From the NCBI GenBank assembly GCA_934636435.1, contig CAKUAQ010000019.1, positions 1 to 39,343 of the forward strand: a stretch of 39,343 bases of DNA, given 5' to 3'. The translations under genes were made by a program, and so were the position numbers. Shown here one piece after another: positions 22,822-30,216 of this stretch (position 1 is its first letter; each line of letters starts with the position of its first letter). The stretch comes from an uncultured Eubacteriales bacterium. Lineage in GTDB: Bacteria; Bacillota; Clostridia; Oscillospirales; Acutalibacteraceae. The notes below the pieces were generated by a model, which worked only from the letters and a program-made list of their open reading frames with translations, did no database searches and had not been told where the DNA came from.

Positions 22822-23079
22822 ATGGCGACGGAATGGACATTTGAAAAGGCGATGGCGCGGCTGGAGCAGATCGTGGCGGCGCTGGAGGGCGGCAAGGCCA
22901 GTCTGGACGATTCCCTCAAGCTGTTTGAGGAGGGGACGAAACTGACGGCCTATTGCAGCCGCCTGCTGAAGGAGGCGGAGCAAAAGATCGTCAAGCTCAC
23001 CGATGTGGAGAATGGCGACGGTGCTCCGGCGCTGTCGGATCGGCAGGGCGAGGACATGGGCGAAGAACTGTCGAACTGA
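22822..23079 (+). CDS. xseB: Exodeoxyribonuclease VII small subunit
   Basis: The 85-residue protein has the two-helix XseB pattern FEKAMARLEQIVAALEGG then LDDSLKLFEEGTKL and LKEAEQKIVKL. Several copies of it coat the XseA coiled coil. It starts one base after xseA, which suggests coupled translation. A 20-residue acidic tail (EDMGEEL) is longer than usual. Confidence 0.95.
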   Translation: MATEWTFEKAMARLEQIVAALEGGKASLDDSLKLFEEGTKLTAYCSRLLKEAEQKIVKLTDVENGDGAPALSDRQGEDMGEELSN

Positions 23080-23105
23080 GGACGGACTGAGCGGAGGTAT
23101 CGAAA

Positions 23106-24002
23106 ATGGGAGATCTCTATACCGACCGGATGCGGCTGCAGCTGGCGCAGTTTGAAAAAGCGCTGCCTGCTTATATGCCCCGGACAGGGAGGCTGCAAAC
23201 CACCGTGGCCGAGGCCATGGCCTACGCCTGTAAAGACGGGGGCAAGCGGCTGCGTCCCATGCTGGTGCTGGAATTCTGCCGCCTGTGCGGGGGCGATCCG
23301 GTGCAGGCCATGCCCTTTGCGGCGGCGATCGAGATGATCCATTGCTATTCGCTGGTGCATGACGATCTGCCCTGTATGGATAACAGTCTCATGCGCCGGG
23401 GACGCCCCTCCACCCACGCGGTGTATGGAGAGACAATGGCGCTGCTGGCGGGGGACGGACTGCTGACGTTGGCTTTTGAAACCATGCTGCGGCCGGAGAA
23501 TCGGGCCGACATTTCCCCGGAGCGGGCACTGGGCGCGGCTTCGGCGTTGGCGGATGCTGCCGGTATCGACGGCATGGTGGGCGGTCAGGTCATCGACCTG
23601 CAGAGCGAGGGAAAATCCATCGACCTGCCCACACTGGAGGCGTTGCAGGAGGGCAAAACGGCGGCGTTGCTGATCGCCGCCTGCGTGATGGGTGCCCGGC
23701 TGGCGGGGGCGACCCCGGCGCAGGAGACGGCCGCCCGTCAGTTCGGAGAGAATCTGGGGCTGGCGTTCCAGATCGTGGACGATATTCTGGATGTGACCGC
23801 CACGGCCCGGGAGCTGGGCAAGCCGGTGGGCAGCGACGCCGACAACGGCAAGGTGACGTATGTGTCCCTGCTGGGGTTGGAAAAAGCGCGGGAGCTGGCG
23901 GCCCGGCGCACGGACGCGGCCCTCACGGCGCTGGATGCGCTGGACGGCGAAACGGGCGCTCTGCGCCAGCTGGCGCAGGCGCTGCTGACACGGCATCATT
24001 GA
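23106..24002 (+). CDS. ispA: Farnesyl/geranyl diphosphate synthase (polyprenyl synthetase)
   Basis: The 298-residue protein condenses isopentenyl diphosphate with allylic diphosphates. The first Asp-rich motif is DDLPCMD (86-92) followed by a diverged NSLMRRGRP, and the second is DDILD (225-229). GGKRLRP is near residue 45. Most homologues have DDDxLRRG after the first motif, so MDNSLMRRG is a small departure that keeps the metal-binding Asp. It is preceded by GAGCGGAGG. Together with dxs downstream it forms the isoprenoid part of this operon. Confidence 0.95.
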   Translation: MGDLYTDRMRLQLAQFEKALPAYMPRTGRLQTTVAEAMAYACKDGGKRLRPMLVLEFCRLCGGDPVQAMPFAAAIEMIHCYSLVHDDLPCMDNSLMRRGRPSTHAVYGETMALLAGDGLLTLAFETMLRPENRADISPERALGAASALADAAGIDGMVGGQVIDLQSEGKSIDLPTLEALQEGKTAALLIAACVMGARLAGATPAQETAARQFGENLGLAFQIVDDILDVTATARELGKPVGSDADNGKVTYVSLLGLEKARELAARRTDAALTALDALDGETGALRQLAQALLTRHH

Positions 24003-24148
24003 TGAAACGCTGGGTGCGGGCAACGGAAAATTTCCTTTGGCCGGGCGTTCCGTGGAGTCTGCTGTCGATGCCGACGGCGGACGAACCGGAGCAGAACGCG
24101 GTTTGCGCAGCAAGCCGCCCCATTTTCGCGGGAAAGGAACGGGCATAG
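24002..24148 (+). CDS. Candidate 48-residue protein coupled to ispA
   Basis: A short open frame exactly fills the ispA-dxs gap. Its ATG shares the last base of the ispA stop (TGATG), and its stop lies two bases before the dxs ATG. It begins MKRWVRATENFLWPGVPWSL, rich in Trp and basic residues, followed by a Pro/Glu stretch. No separate ribosome binding site is needed if it is translated by re-initiation after ispA. I do not recognise it. The perfect fit between two genes argues for translation, but the short length leaves chance possible. Confidence 0.4.
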   Translation: MKRWVRATENFLWPGVPWSLLSMPTADEPEQNAVCAASRPIFAGKERA

Positions 24149-24150
24149 CT

Positions 24151-26046
24151 ATGGTGGAGCTGGAAAAGATCCAATCCCCGGACGATGTGAAAAAACTGGA
24201 TAAGCGGGAGCTGCCGGAGCTGTGTACTCAGCTGCGGCAGAAGATGATCGAGACCGTGGCGCAGAATGGGGGACACCTGTCCTCCAATTTGGGCGCGGTG
24301 GAGCTGACGGTGGCGCTGCATCGGGTGTTTTCCACCCCCCACGACGTGATCGTGTGGGATGTGGGGCATCAGTGCTATGCCCACAAGCTGCTGACCGGCC
24401 GGTATGACCGATTTGATACCCTGCGGAAAAAGGGCGGTGTGGCGGGATTTCCCCGCCCGGCGGAGAGTGAGCACGATTCTTTTATTGTGGGGCACAGCAG
24501 CACTTCCATTTCGGTGGCGAACGGCATCGCCAAGGCCAAGGAGCTGACCGGCGACGACGGATATACCGTGGCGGTGATCGGCGACGGCGCGCTGACTGGT
24601 GGTTTGGCCTATGAGGGACTGAGCAATGCCGGGCGCAGCGACGACCGATTGCTGGTGATCCTTAACGACAACAAAATGTCTATCAGCCAGAATGTGGGTT
24701 TTGTGGCGCGGTATCTGGCGCATCTGCGCACCCGGGTGCGGTATGTGCATTGGAAACAGCGGTGGACGAATTTTCTGTCCCATGTGCCGCTGATCGGCCG
24801 GCCGCTGAACCGTCTGCTCCATGAGTGGAAAAAGCGGCTCAAGCGCTCGGTGTTCGCCTCCACCTCGTTTTTCGAAAACATGGGCTTTTATTATATGGGG
24901 CCGGTGGATGGACACAATCTGGAGGATCTGACTCAGGCGATGACCGCGGCCAAGAGCATTGACCGGCCGGTGCTGCTGCACGTGGCCACCGTCAAGGGCA
25001 AGGGCTATCTGTTTGCGGAGAAAACGCCGGATGTGTATCATGGGATCGGCGGCTTTGATCAAAAGACGGGGGAGGCCGCACCCGGCAAGCCGAATTTCTC
25101 GGCGGTGTTCGGGGAGGAGCTGTGTCGGCTGGCGGCGGAGGACGACCGCATCGTGGCGCTGACGGCCGCTATGAAAAAGGGCACCTGCCTGGATGGGTTC
25201 GCCCGGCAGTATCCCACCCGCTTCTTTGATGTGGGCATTGCGGAGGAGCACGCCGTGACCTTTGCCTCCGGCATGGCCGACGGCGGACTGCTGCCGGTGT
25301 TTGCGGTGTATTCCACCTTTTTGCAGCGCAGCTACGATCAGCTGATCAACGATGCGGCGCTGATGCACACCCATATCGTGCTGGCCATTGACCGGGCGGG
25401 TATCGTGCCGGACGACGGCGAGACCCATCAGGGGATATTCGATGTGCCCATGCTGGCGACGATCCCCGGCGTGACGGTGTATGCGCCCGCCAGTTTCCGG
25501 GAATTGCGGCTGCACCTGCGGCAGGCGCTGTACGATACCGACGGCATCGCCGCCGTGCGGTATCCCAAGGGCGGCGAGCATCCGCTGTTGGAGGGATATG
25601 AGCCCGTCTATGAGCCGTTTGAACATATCGACGGGCGTACCAGAGAGATGCTGGTGATCACCTATGGACGCTCCTATGGAGAGGTGCTGGCGGTTGTGCG
25701 GCAGCGCAGCCAGAACGGTTGCCGCACTTCGGTGCTGAAGCTCAACCGGATCCTGCCGCCGGTGGAAGAGGCGGTGAAGCTGGCAGCGGCCTATCGCTGT
25801 GTGCTGTTCGTGGAAGAGGGCATGACCCAGGGCGGCATCGGCGAGATGTTTGGTTGTCGGCTGGCGCAGCGCGGCTTTACCGGACGGTACGCCATTCGGG
25901 GAATTACGGAAAATCCCGGTGTGTGCACCACGGCCGAAGGATTGCACGCGGCCGGGCTGGATGCCGCAGGTATTGCTGCATTTATACGGGAATATGAGCA
26001 GCCGGAGAGAGCGGCCGACCCATCGGAGGAGTCCCATGAGGGATGA
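24151..26046 (+). CDS. dxs: 1-deoxy-D-xylulose-5-phosphate synthase
   Basis: The 631-residue enzyme makes DXP from pyruvate and glyceraldehyde 3-phosphate in the MEP isoprenoid pathway and for thiamine and pyridoxal. The thiamine-diphosphate site GDGALTGG (144-151) is followed by LNDNKMSIS. GGHLSSNLGAVELTVALH lies near 40-57. DVGIAEEHAVTFASGMA, DRAGIVPDDGETHQG and a transketolase C-terminal domain follow. The ATG at 24151 follows GGAAAGGA. Length is normal. It overlaps tlyA by 11 bases. Confidence 0.97.
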   Translation: MVELEKIQSPDDVKKLDKRELPELCTQLRQKMIETVAQNGGHLSSNLGAVELTVALHRVFSTPHDVIVWDVGHQCYAHKLLTGRYDRFDTLRKKGGVAGFPRPAESEHDSFIVGHSSTSISVANGIAKAKELTGDDGYTVAVIGDGALTGGLAYEGLSNAGRSDDRLLVILNDNKMSISQNVGFVARYLAHLRTRVRYVHWKQRWTNFLSHVPLIGRPLNRLLHEWKKRLKRSVFASTSFFENMGFYYMGPVDGHNLEDLTQAMTAAKSIDRPVLLHVATVKGKGYLFAEKTPDVYHGIGGFDQKTGEAAPGKPNFSAVFGEELCRLAAEDDRIVALTAAMKKGTCLDGFARQYPTRFFDVGIAEEHAVTFASGMADGGLLPVFAVYSTFLQRSYDQLINDAALMHTHIVLAIDRAGIVPDDGETHQGIFDVPMLATIPGVTVYAPASFRELRLHLRQALYDTDGIAAVRYPKGGEHPLLEGYEPVYEPFEHIDGRTREMLVITYGRSYGEVLAVVRQRSQNGCRTSVLKLNRILPPVEEAVKLAAAYRCVLFVEEGMTQGGIGEMFGCRLAQRGFTGRYAIRGITENPGVCTTAEGLHAAGLDAAGIAAFIREYEQPERAADPSEESHEG

Positions 26047-26842
26047 AGTGCGGTTGGATGTATGGCTGGTGCAGCACGGCCTCGCCGGTGGTCGGGATAA
26101 AGCCAAAGAGCTGCTCGCCTCCGGACAGGTGACGGTCAACGGCCGCCCGGTGCGTAAGCCGTCCTTTGGAATTGCACCGGATGACCGGGTGATGTGTGCC
26201 GCCCCGGCGGAGAAATATGTAGGCCGCGGCGGCTATAAGCTGGAAAAGCTGCTGGAGGGGCAGAATCTCACCGGGCAGGTGTTCATGGATGTGGGCGCTT
26301 CCACCGGCGGATTCACCGATTGCCTGCTCCAGCATGGGGCAGCGCATGTATATGCCGTGGATGTGGGGCGGGATCAGCTGCATCCTTCCCTGCGGGCGGA
26401 TCGCCGCGTGACCGTGCTGGAGGAGACCGACGCCCGCAGCGAGCGGCTGGCGGCGACGGTGGAGGACGGCTCGCTGGACGGGATCGTGACGGATGTGTCC
26501 TTTGTCTCGCTGACGCGGGTGCTGCCGCCGGTGGTGCGGTATCTTCGACCGGATGGATTTCTGATCTGTCTGATCAAACCCCAGTTTGAGGCGGGCCGCG
26601 GAGATATCGGCAAACGGGGTGTTGTGCGGGATCCGGCGGTGCATCGCCGGGTGCTGACCGAGCTGCTGACATTTTTCTCGGAGATGGGATGGACGGCGGA
26701 ACAGCTGACTTTTTCTCCCATCACCGGCGGCGAGGGCAATATCGAATACCTGGTACGGCTGCGGCGGTCGGATGGTGTCTCTGCCGCGGCGTGGGACGTG
26801 TCCCCATTGGTGGCGCAGGCGTTTGCCGCGCTGGGACGGTGA
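26036..26842 (+). CDS. tlyA: TlyA-family rRNA (2'-O) methyltransferase
   Basis: The 268-residue protein has an N-terminal S4 RNA-binding domain (RLDVWLVQHGLAGGRDKAKE, then GQVTVNGRPV) and a FtsJ-type methyltransferase domain with VGRGGYKLEK, DVGASTGGFTDCLLQ and IKPQFEAGR. Members methylate 16S and/or 23S rRNA at ribose and are often mislabelled hemolysin. CGGAGGAG precedes the ATG at 26036, inside the end of dxs. The dxs-tlyA-nadK-argR-recN order is typical of Firmicutes. Confidence 0.94.
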   Translation: MRDEVRLDVWLVQHGLAGGRDKAKELLASGQVTVNGRPVRKPSFGIAPDDRVMCAAPAEKYVGRGGYKLEKLLEGQNLTGQVFMDVGASTGGFTDCLLQHGAAHVYAVDVGRDQLHPSLRADRRVTVLEETDARSERLAATVEDGSLDGIVTDVSFVSLTRVLPPVVRYLRPDGFLICLIKPQFEAGRGDIGKRGVVRDPAVHRRVLTELLTFFSEMGWTAEQLTFSPITGGEGNIEYLVRLRRSDGVSAAAWDVSPLVAQAFAALGR

Positions 26843-26876
26843 AAAGCGACAAACAATGGATACCGAGGTGAAACTC

Positions 26877-27710
26877 ATGCAGATCACAGTCATTCCCAAC
26901 GGCAAGACCCCCGATGCGGCGGTGCTGGCGGCGGCGGTCTGCCAGCGGCTGCGGCAGATGGGTGCGTCAGTGCAGGTGGAGCGGCAGGAGGATGGACTGC
27001 CTTCGGCCGCCCGTATTGCCGGGGCGCTGGCGGACAGCGACCTGGCGGTGGCCATCGGCGGTGATGGCACTATTATGCATGTGGCCAAAGCGGCGGCACT
27101 GGCCGACCGCCCGGTGCTGGGCATCAATGGCGGACATCTGGGCTTTCTGGCGGGGTTGGAAAGGGACGGCCTGGATGCGCTGCCCCGGCTGCTGACCGGC
27201 GAATACACCACCGAGCGGCGGCTGTTGCTGGAGATCACGGTGGAGCGGGGCGCGCGGCGGCAGGTCTATTATGCCATGAATGAGGCGGTGATCTCCCGCG
27301 GTGCACTGTCCCGGCTGGTGGATGTGACCGTCACGGACGGCCGGTGGGATGTGCTGTCCTGTCGGGGCGATGGGGTGATCCTGGCCACCCCCACCGGCTC
27401 CACGGCCTATTCGCTGTCTGCCGGAGGACCGGTGGTGGATCCGGCGGTGGAATGCCTATTGCTGACGCCGGTATGCCCGCATACGGTGGCGCCGCACTCC
27501 CAGATCCTGCCGGCCGATGCCCGGCTGACGGTGCAGGTGGCGTCCGAAGAAGCCTTTGTCACCGTGGACGGGGAGGAGAACGCCGCTTTTTCTCCGGAGG
27601 ATCGGATCGAGATACGGCGGGCGGAGCGCCCGGCCCGGCTCATCCGCCTGACGGATGTGACCTTTTATCAGGAGCTGCAAAAGAAAATCATAGGTAGGGG
27701 GATCGTATGA
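26877..27710 (+). CDS. nadK: NAD kinase
   Basis: The 277-residue enzyme phosphorylates NAD to NADP. The GGDGT motif is at 61-65, followed by GINGGHLGFL, NEAVISRG and TPTGSTAYSLSAGGP, all diagnostic. The ATG at 26877 is preceded by GAGGTGA. The open frame upstream to 26772 is the overlap with tlyA. Its stop overlaps the argR start (ATGA). Confidence 0.96.
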   Translation: MQITVIPNGKTPDAAVLAAAVCQRLRQMGASVQVERQEDGLPSAARIAGALADSDLAVAIGGDGTIMHVAKAAALADRPVLGINGGHLGFLAGLERDGLDALPRLLTGEYTTERRLLLEITVERGARRQVYYAMNEAVISRGALSRLVDVTVTDGRWDVLSCRGDGVILATPTGSTAYSLSAGGPVVDPAVECLLLTPVCPHTVAPHSQILPADARLTVQVASEEAFVTVDGEENAAFSPEDRIEIRRAERPARLIRLTDVTFYQELQKKIIGRGIV

Positions 27711-28168
27711 AAACCAGACGACACGCGAAAATCTTGGAGATCATCAATGCGCATCACGTAGAGACGCAGGAGGAATTGCAGGAGTATCTGCGGCAGGCCG
27801 GCTATACCGTGACCCAGGCCACCGTTTCCCGGGATATTAAAGAGCTGCGGCTCATCAAAATCCCGGATGATCGGGGCGGGTATCATTACGGCGTGGCCCG
27901 CAGCGGCAGCGAGCCGATCTCTGCCCGGTTTCATTCCATCTTCTCCGATTCCGTGGTGCAGGTGCAGTATGCCCAGAATATCGTGGTGGTGCACTGCCTT
28001 ACCGGTATGGCGCAGGCGGCGTGCGCCGCGATGGATTCCCTGCACTGGAAACAGGTGATCGGCACTTTGGCGGGGGACGACACGTTCATTTGCATTGCCA
28101 CCAGCGAGCGGGATGCGGAGGAGCTGGTGATTGAGCTGAAAAAACTCATGAGCGGGACGGAAAGGTAA
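27707..28168 (+). CDS. argR: Arginine repressor ArgR
   Basis: The 153-residue protein has an N-terminal winged helix (residues ~5-65; TQEELQEYLRQAGYTVTQA and VSRDIKELRLIKI) and a C-terminal arginine-binding trimerisation domain (~80-150; NIVVVHCLTGMAQ, GTLAGDDTFICIA). It controls arginine synthesis and breakdown genes. In this cluster between nadK and recN it is conserved in Firmicutes. No arginine gene or clear ARG box is seen in the window. Confidence 0.96.
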   Translation: MKTRRHAKILEIINAHHVETQEELQEYLRQAGYTVTQATVSRDIKELRLIKIPDDRGGYHYGVARSGSEPISARFHSIFSDSVVQVQYAQNIVVVHCLTGMAQAACAAMDSLHWKQVIGTLAGDDTFICIATSERDAEELVIELKKLMSGTER

Positions 28169-28176
28169 GAAGACGT

Positions 28177-29859
28177 ATGCTGCAAAGTCTGCATATCGAA
28201 AATGTGGCCGTGATCGAAAAGGCGGATATTGACTTCACCGGCGGCATGACCGTGCTGACCGGTGAGACCGGTGCGGGAAAATCCATCGTCATAGACGCCA
28301 TCAGCGCACTTTTGGGTGAACGCATCACCCGGGAGGTGGTGCGGCATGGGGCGGAGCAGGCGTTTCTGTCGGCGGTGTTCGGCGATCTGGATGAGGGAGC
28401 GACGGCATTTCTGGCAGAGCAGGGCTACTCTCCCGAGGAGGACGGCACGCTGCTGATCCGCCGCACGGTCACAGCCGACGGCAAGGGCAGCTGCCGGCTG
28501 AACGGCCGCCCGGCCACGGTGTCGGTGCTTCGCCAGTTGGGTCGGATGCTGGTGAATATTCATGGTCAGCATGAGAATCAGGTGCTGCTCCAGCCGGAGC
28601 GCCATGTGGAGTATCTGGATCGGCTGGGACGGCTCCAGCCGGTGCGGCAGGCCTATGAGCAGGAATATCACCGCTATTGCCGTATTCGCCGAGCCATCAA
28701 GGCGGCGACGATGGATGCCCAGGAGCGGCAGCAGCGGCTGGAGATGCTGACCCGGCAGATCGAAGAGATCGACGGGGCGGCGCTGCGTCCGGGCGAGGAG
28801 GAGGAGCTGCTGGCGCGGCGGGAACTGGCGCGCCATGCGGAAAAGCTGGCACAGCAGCTGCGGCTGGTGCGGATGGCTCTGTCCGGAGATGAGAGCGAGG
28901 TCGAGATTCCCGGGGCGTTGACACAGCTCACTGATGCGGTGCAGGCGCTGGCTGAGGCGGGCAGTGTGTCCGAAGAACTGAAAAGACTGGCCGAACGGCT
29001 GCAAAGCGCCCTCTATGATGTGCAGGCCTGCGCCGAAGAAGCGGCACAGGCGGAGGATTCGCTGAGCTTTGACGAGAATGAGCGAGCGGCGTTGGAGGAG
29101 CGGCTGGCGGTGATCCGCCACGTGGTGCGGCAGCACGGCACGGACGAGGCGGATGTGCTGAAAAAGCGGGAGGAGCTGCAGCGGCAGCTGGATGCCGTCG
29201 AGGGCAATACGGCGTTGCTGGCATCGTTGCAGCAGGAATCCGATGCCGCCCGGGACGCCACCATTGCGGCGGCGCAGAAGCTGACAGCCGCCCGCAAACA
29301 GGCTGCTGCGCTGTTTGAGAAAAACGTTTGCGACCAGCTGGCGTTTCTGGATATGCCTCGGGTGAAGCTGGTGGTGTCCATCGAGCCGACGGCGCTGACG
29401 GTCATCGGCGGGGATAAGGTGGAGTTTTTGCTGTCCTCCAACCCCGGTGAGCCGCCCAAGTCCATTGCCCGCACCGCCTCCGGCGGCGAGCTGTCCCGGA
29501 TCATGCTGGCGCTGAAAAGTGTGCTGGCCGAGGTGGACGATGTGGAAACGCTGGTGTTTGATGAGGTGGACAGCGGTATCAGCGGTCGGGCGGCGGCCAA
29601 GGTGGGGACGCTGATGCGCCGCATTGCCGGGAGCCGTCAGGTGCTGTGTGTGACCCATCTGGCGCAGATCGCCGCCTGCGGCCACGCCCATCTGCTGGTG
29701 CAGAAGCAGGTGCAGAGCGACCGCACCTTTACGGCGGTGCAGACCCTGGATGAGACCGGACGGCTGCGGGAGATGGCGCGGATCATTGGCGGGGATGTGA
29801 CGGATACCACGCTGGAAGCGGCCTGGGAGATGCGGCAGAAAGCCGAAAATGCGGGCTGA
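28177..29859 (+). CDS. recN: DNA repair protein RecN
   Basis: The 560-residue SMC-like ATPase acts early in double-strand-break repair. Walker A GETGAGKS is at 29-36, NIHGQHENQVLLQP follows near 126, and long coiled-coil arms extend over ~160-380. The C-terminal head has TASGGELSRIMLALKSVL and Walker B LVFDEVDSGISG. Length is normal. It ends the long gene run. No clear terminator follows, but a new promoter starts 43 bases later. Confidence 0.97.
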   Translation: MLQSLHIENVAVIEKADIDFTGGMTVLTGETGAGKSIVIDAISALLGERITREVVRHGAEQAFLSAVFGDLDEGATAFLAEQGYSPEEDGTLLIRRTVTADGKGSCRLNGRPATVSVLRQLGRMLVNIHGQHENQVLLQPERHVEYLDRLGRLQPVRQAYEQEYHRYCRIRRAIKAATMDAQERQQRLEMLTRQIEEIDGAALRPGEEEELLARRELARHAEKLAQQLRLVRMALSGDESEVEIPGALTQLTDAVQALAEAGSVSEELKRLAERLQSALYDVQACAEEAAQAEDSLSFDENERAALEERLAVIRHVVRQHGTDEADVLKKREELQRQLDAVEGNTALLASLQQESDAARDATIAAAQKLTAARKQAAALFEKNVCDQLAFLDMPRVKLVVSIEPTALTVIGGDKVEFLLSSNPGEPPKSIARTASGGELSRIMLALKSVLAEVDDVETLVFDEVDSGISGRAAAKVGTLMRRIAGSRQVLCVTHLAQIAACGHAHLLVQKQVQSDRTFTAVQTLDETGRLREMARIIGGDVTDTTLEAAWEMRQKAENAG

Positions 29860-29901
29860 TCCTCCGGTGGAGAAAGAAGCTGGTTCATTTAGTGAAAAGC
29901 C

Positions 29902-29930
29902 TTGCATTTTTTGCGCTTTTTCGGTATAAT
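29902..29930 (+). promoter_or_regulatory. Sigma-A promoter of the mgtE leader
   Basis: TTGCAT (29902-29907) and TATAAT (29925-29930) are 17 bases apart. The expected start near 29937 gives a 280-base leader before mgtE. Confidence 0.85.
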
Positions 29931-30008
29931 ATCCCACGGAGCGGCGGATGATGTCCGTCGGTCCCCACAGCGCATAAATTGCAGAATACGGTAAAGGATG
30001 GTGATTGT

Positions 30009-30116
30009 ATGGATAGCAACCCTGTGCCCCCTCGAAGTCGGCAGAGAAAAAATAACGTATCCGGGGCAGTCCGTATCGGTCACCGTCCGCTGACAGACTT
30101 ATCGGCGGCGGGCTGA
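30009..30116 (+). CDS. Candidate 35-residue leader peptide of mgtE
   Basis: An ATG with AAAGGA and GGTGAT just upstream opens a 35-codon frame in the mgtE leader. It starts MDSNPVPPRSRQRKNN: an acidic residue, Pro at 5, 7 and 8, then a run of basic residues. That composition recalls MgtL, the short Pro-rich leader peptide that senses Mg2+ before mgtA in Salmonella. There is no reason to assume common descent. Its last codons (30104-30111) can pair with 30144-30151, a segment also used by the next hairpin. So ribosome position on this frame could decide which structure forms. Confidence 0.5.
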   Translation: MDSNPVPPRSRQRKNNVSGAVRIGHRPLTDLSAAG

Positions 30117-30128
30117 ATGCGTCTGATG

Positions 30129-30216
30129 GGTGGCGGCATTTTGCCGCCGCCGGTCGGACTGTGTGTGGTGTGCCGAAACAGACCGCCTGCCGGAACGCAG
30201 GAAAGGTCTGTTTTTT
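30129..30216 (+). terminator. Attenuator of mgtE: hairpin plus terminator ending at the start codon
   Basis: A first hairpin pairs 30129-30138 with 30142-30151. A terminator follows: AAACAGACC (30176-30184) with GGTCTGTTT (30205-30213), an inner CCTGC/GCAGG (30186-30190 with 30197-30201), then T to 30216 directly before the mgtE ATG. The 3' side includes AGGAAAGG, the only ribosome binding site for mgtE, so folding would also hide it. CGGTC and TGT at 30151-30162 can pair with ACAGACCG (30178-30185), an alternative that would break the terminator. The pattern fits transcription attenuation. Confidence 0.75.

Noticed and set aside
29937..30216. M-box (Mg2+), yybP-ykoY (Mn2+) or c-di-AMP riboswitch in the mgtE leader
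   Set aside because: I could not find the conserved core sequences of these RNAs by eye. A covariance-model search would settle it, and a hit would weaken the leader-peptide idea.
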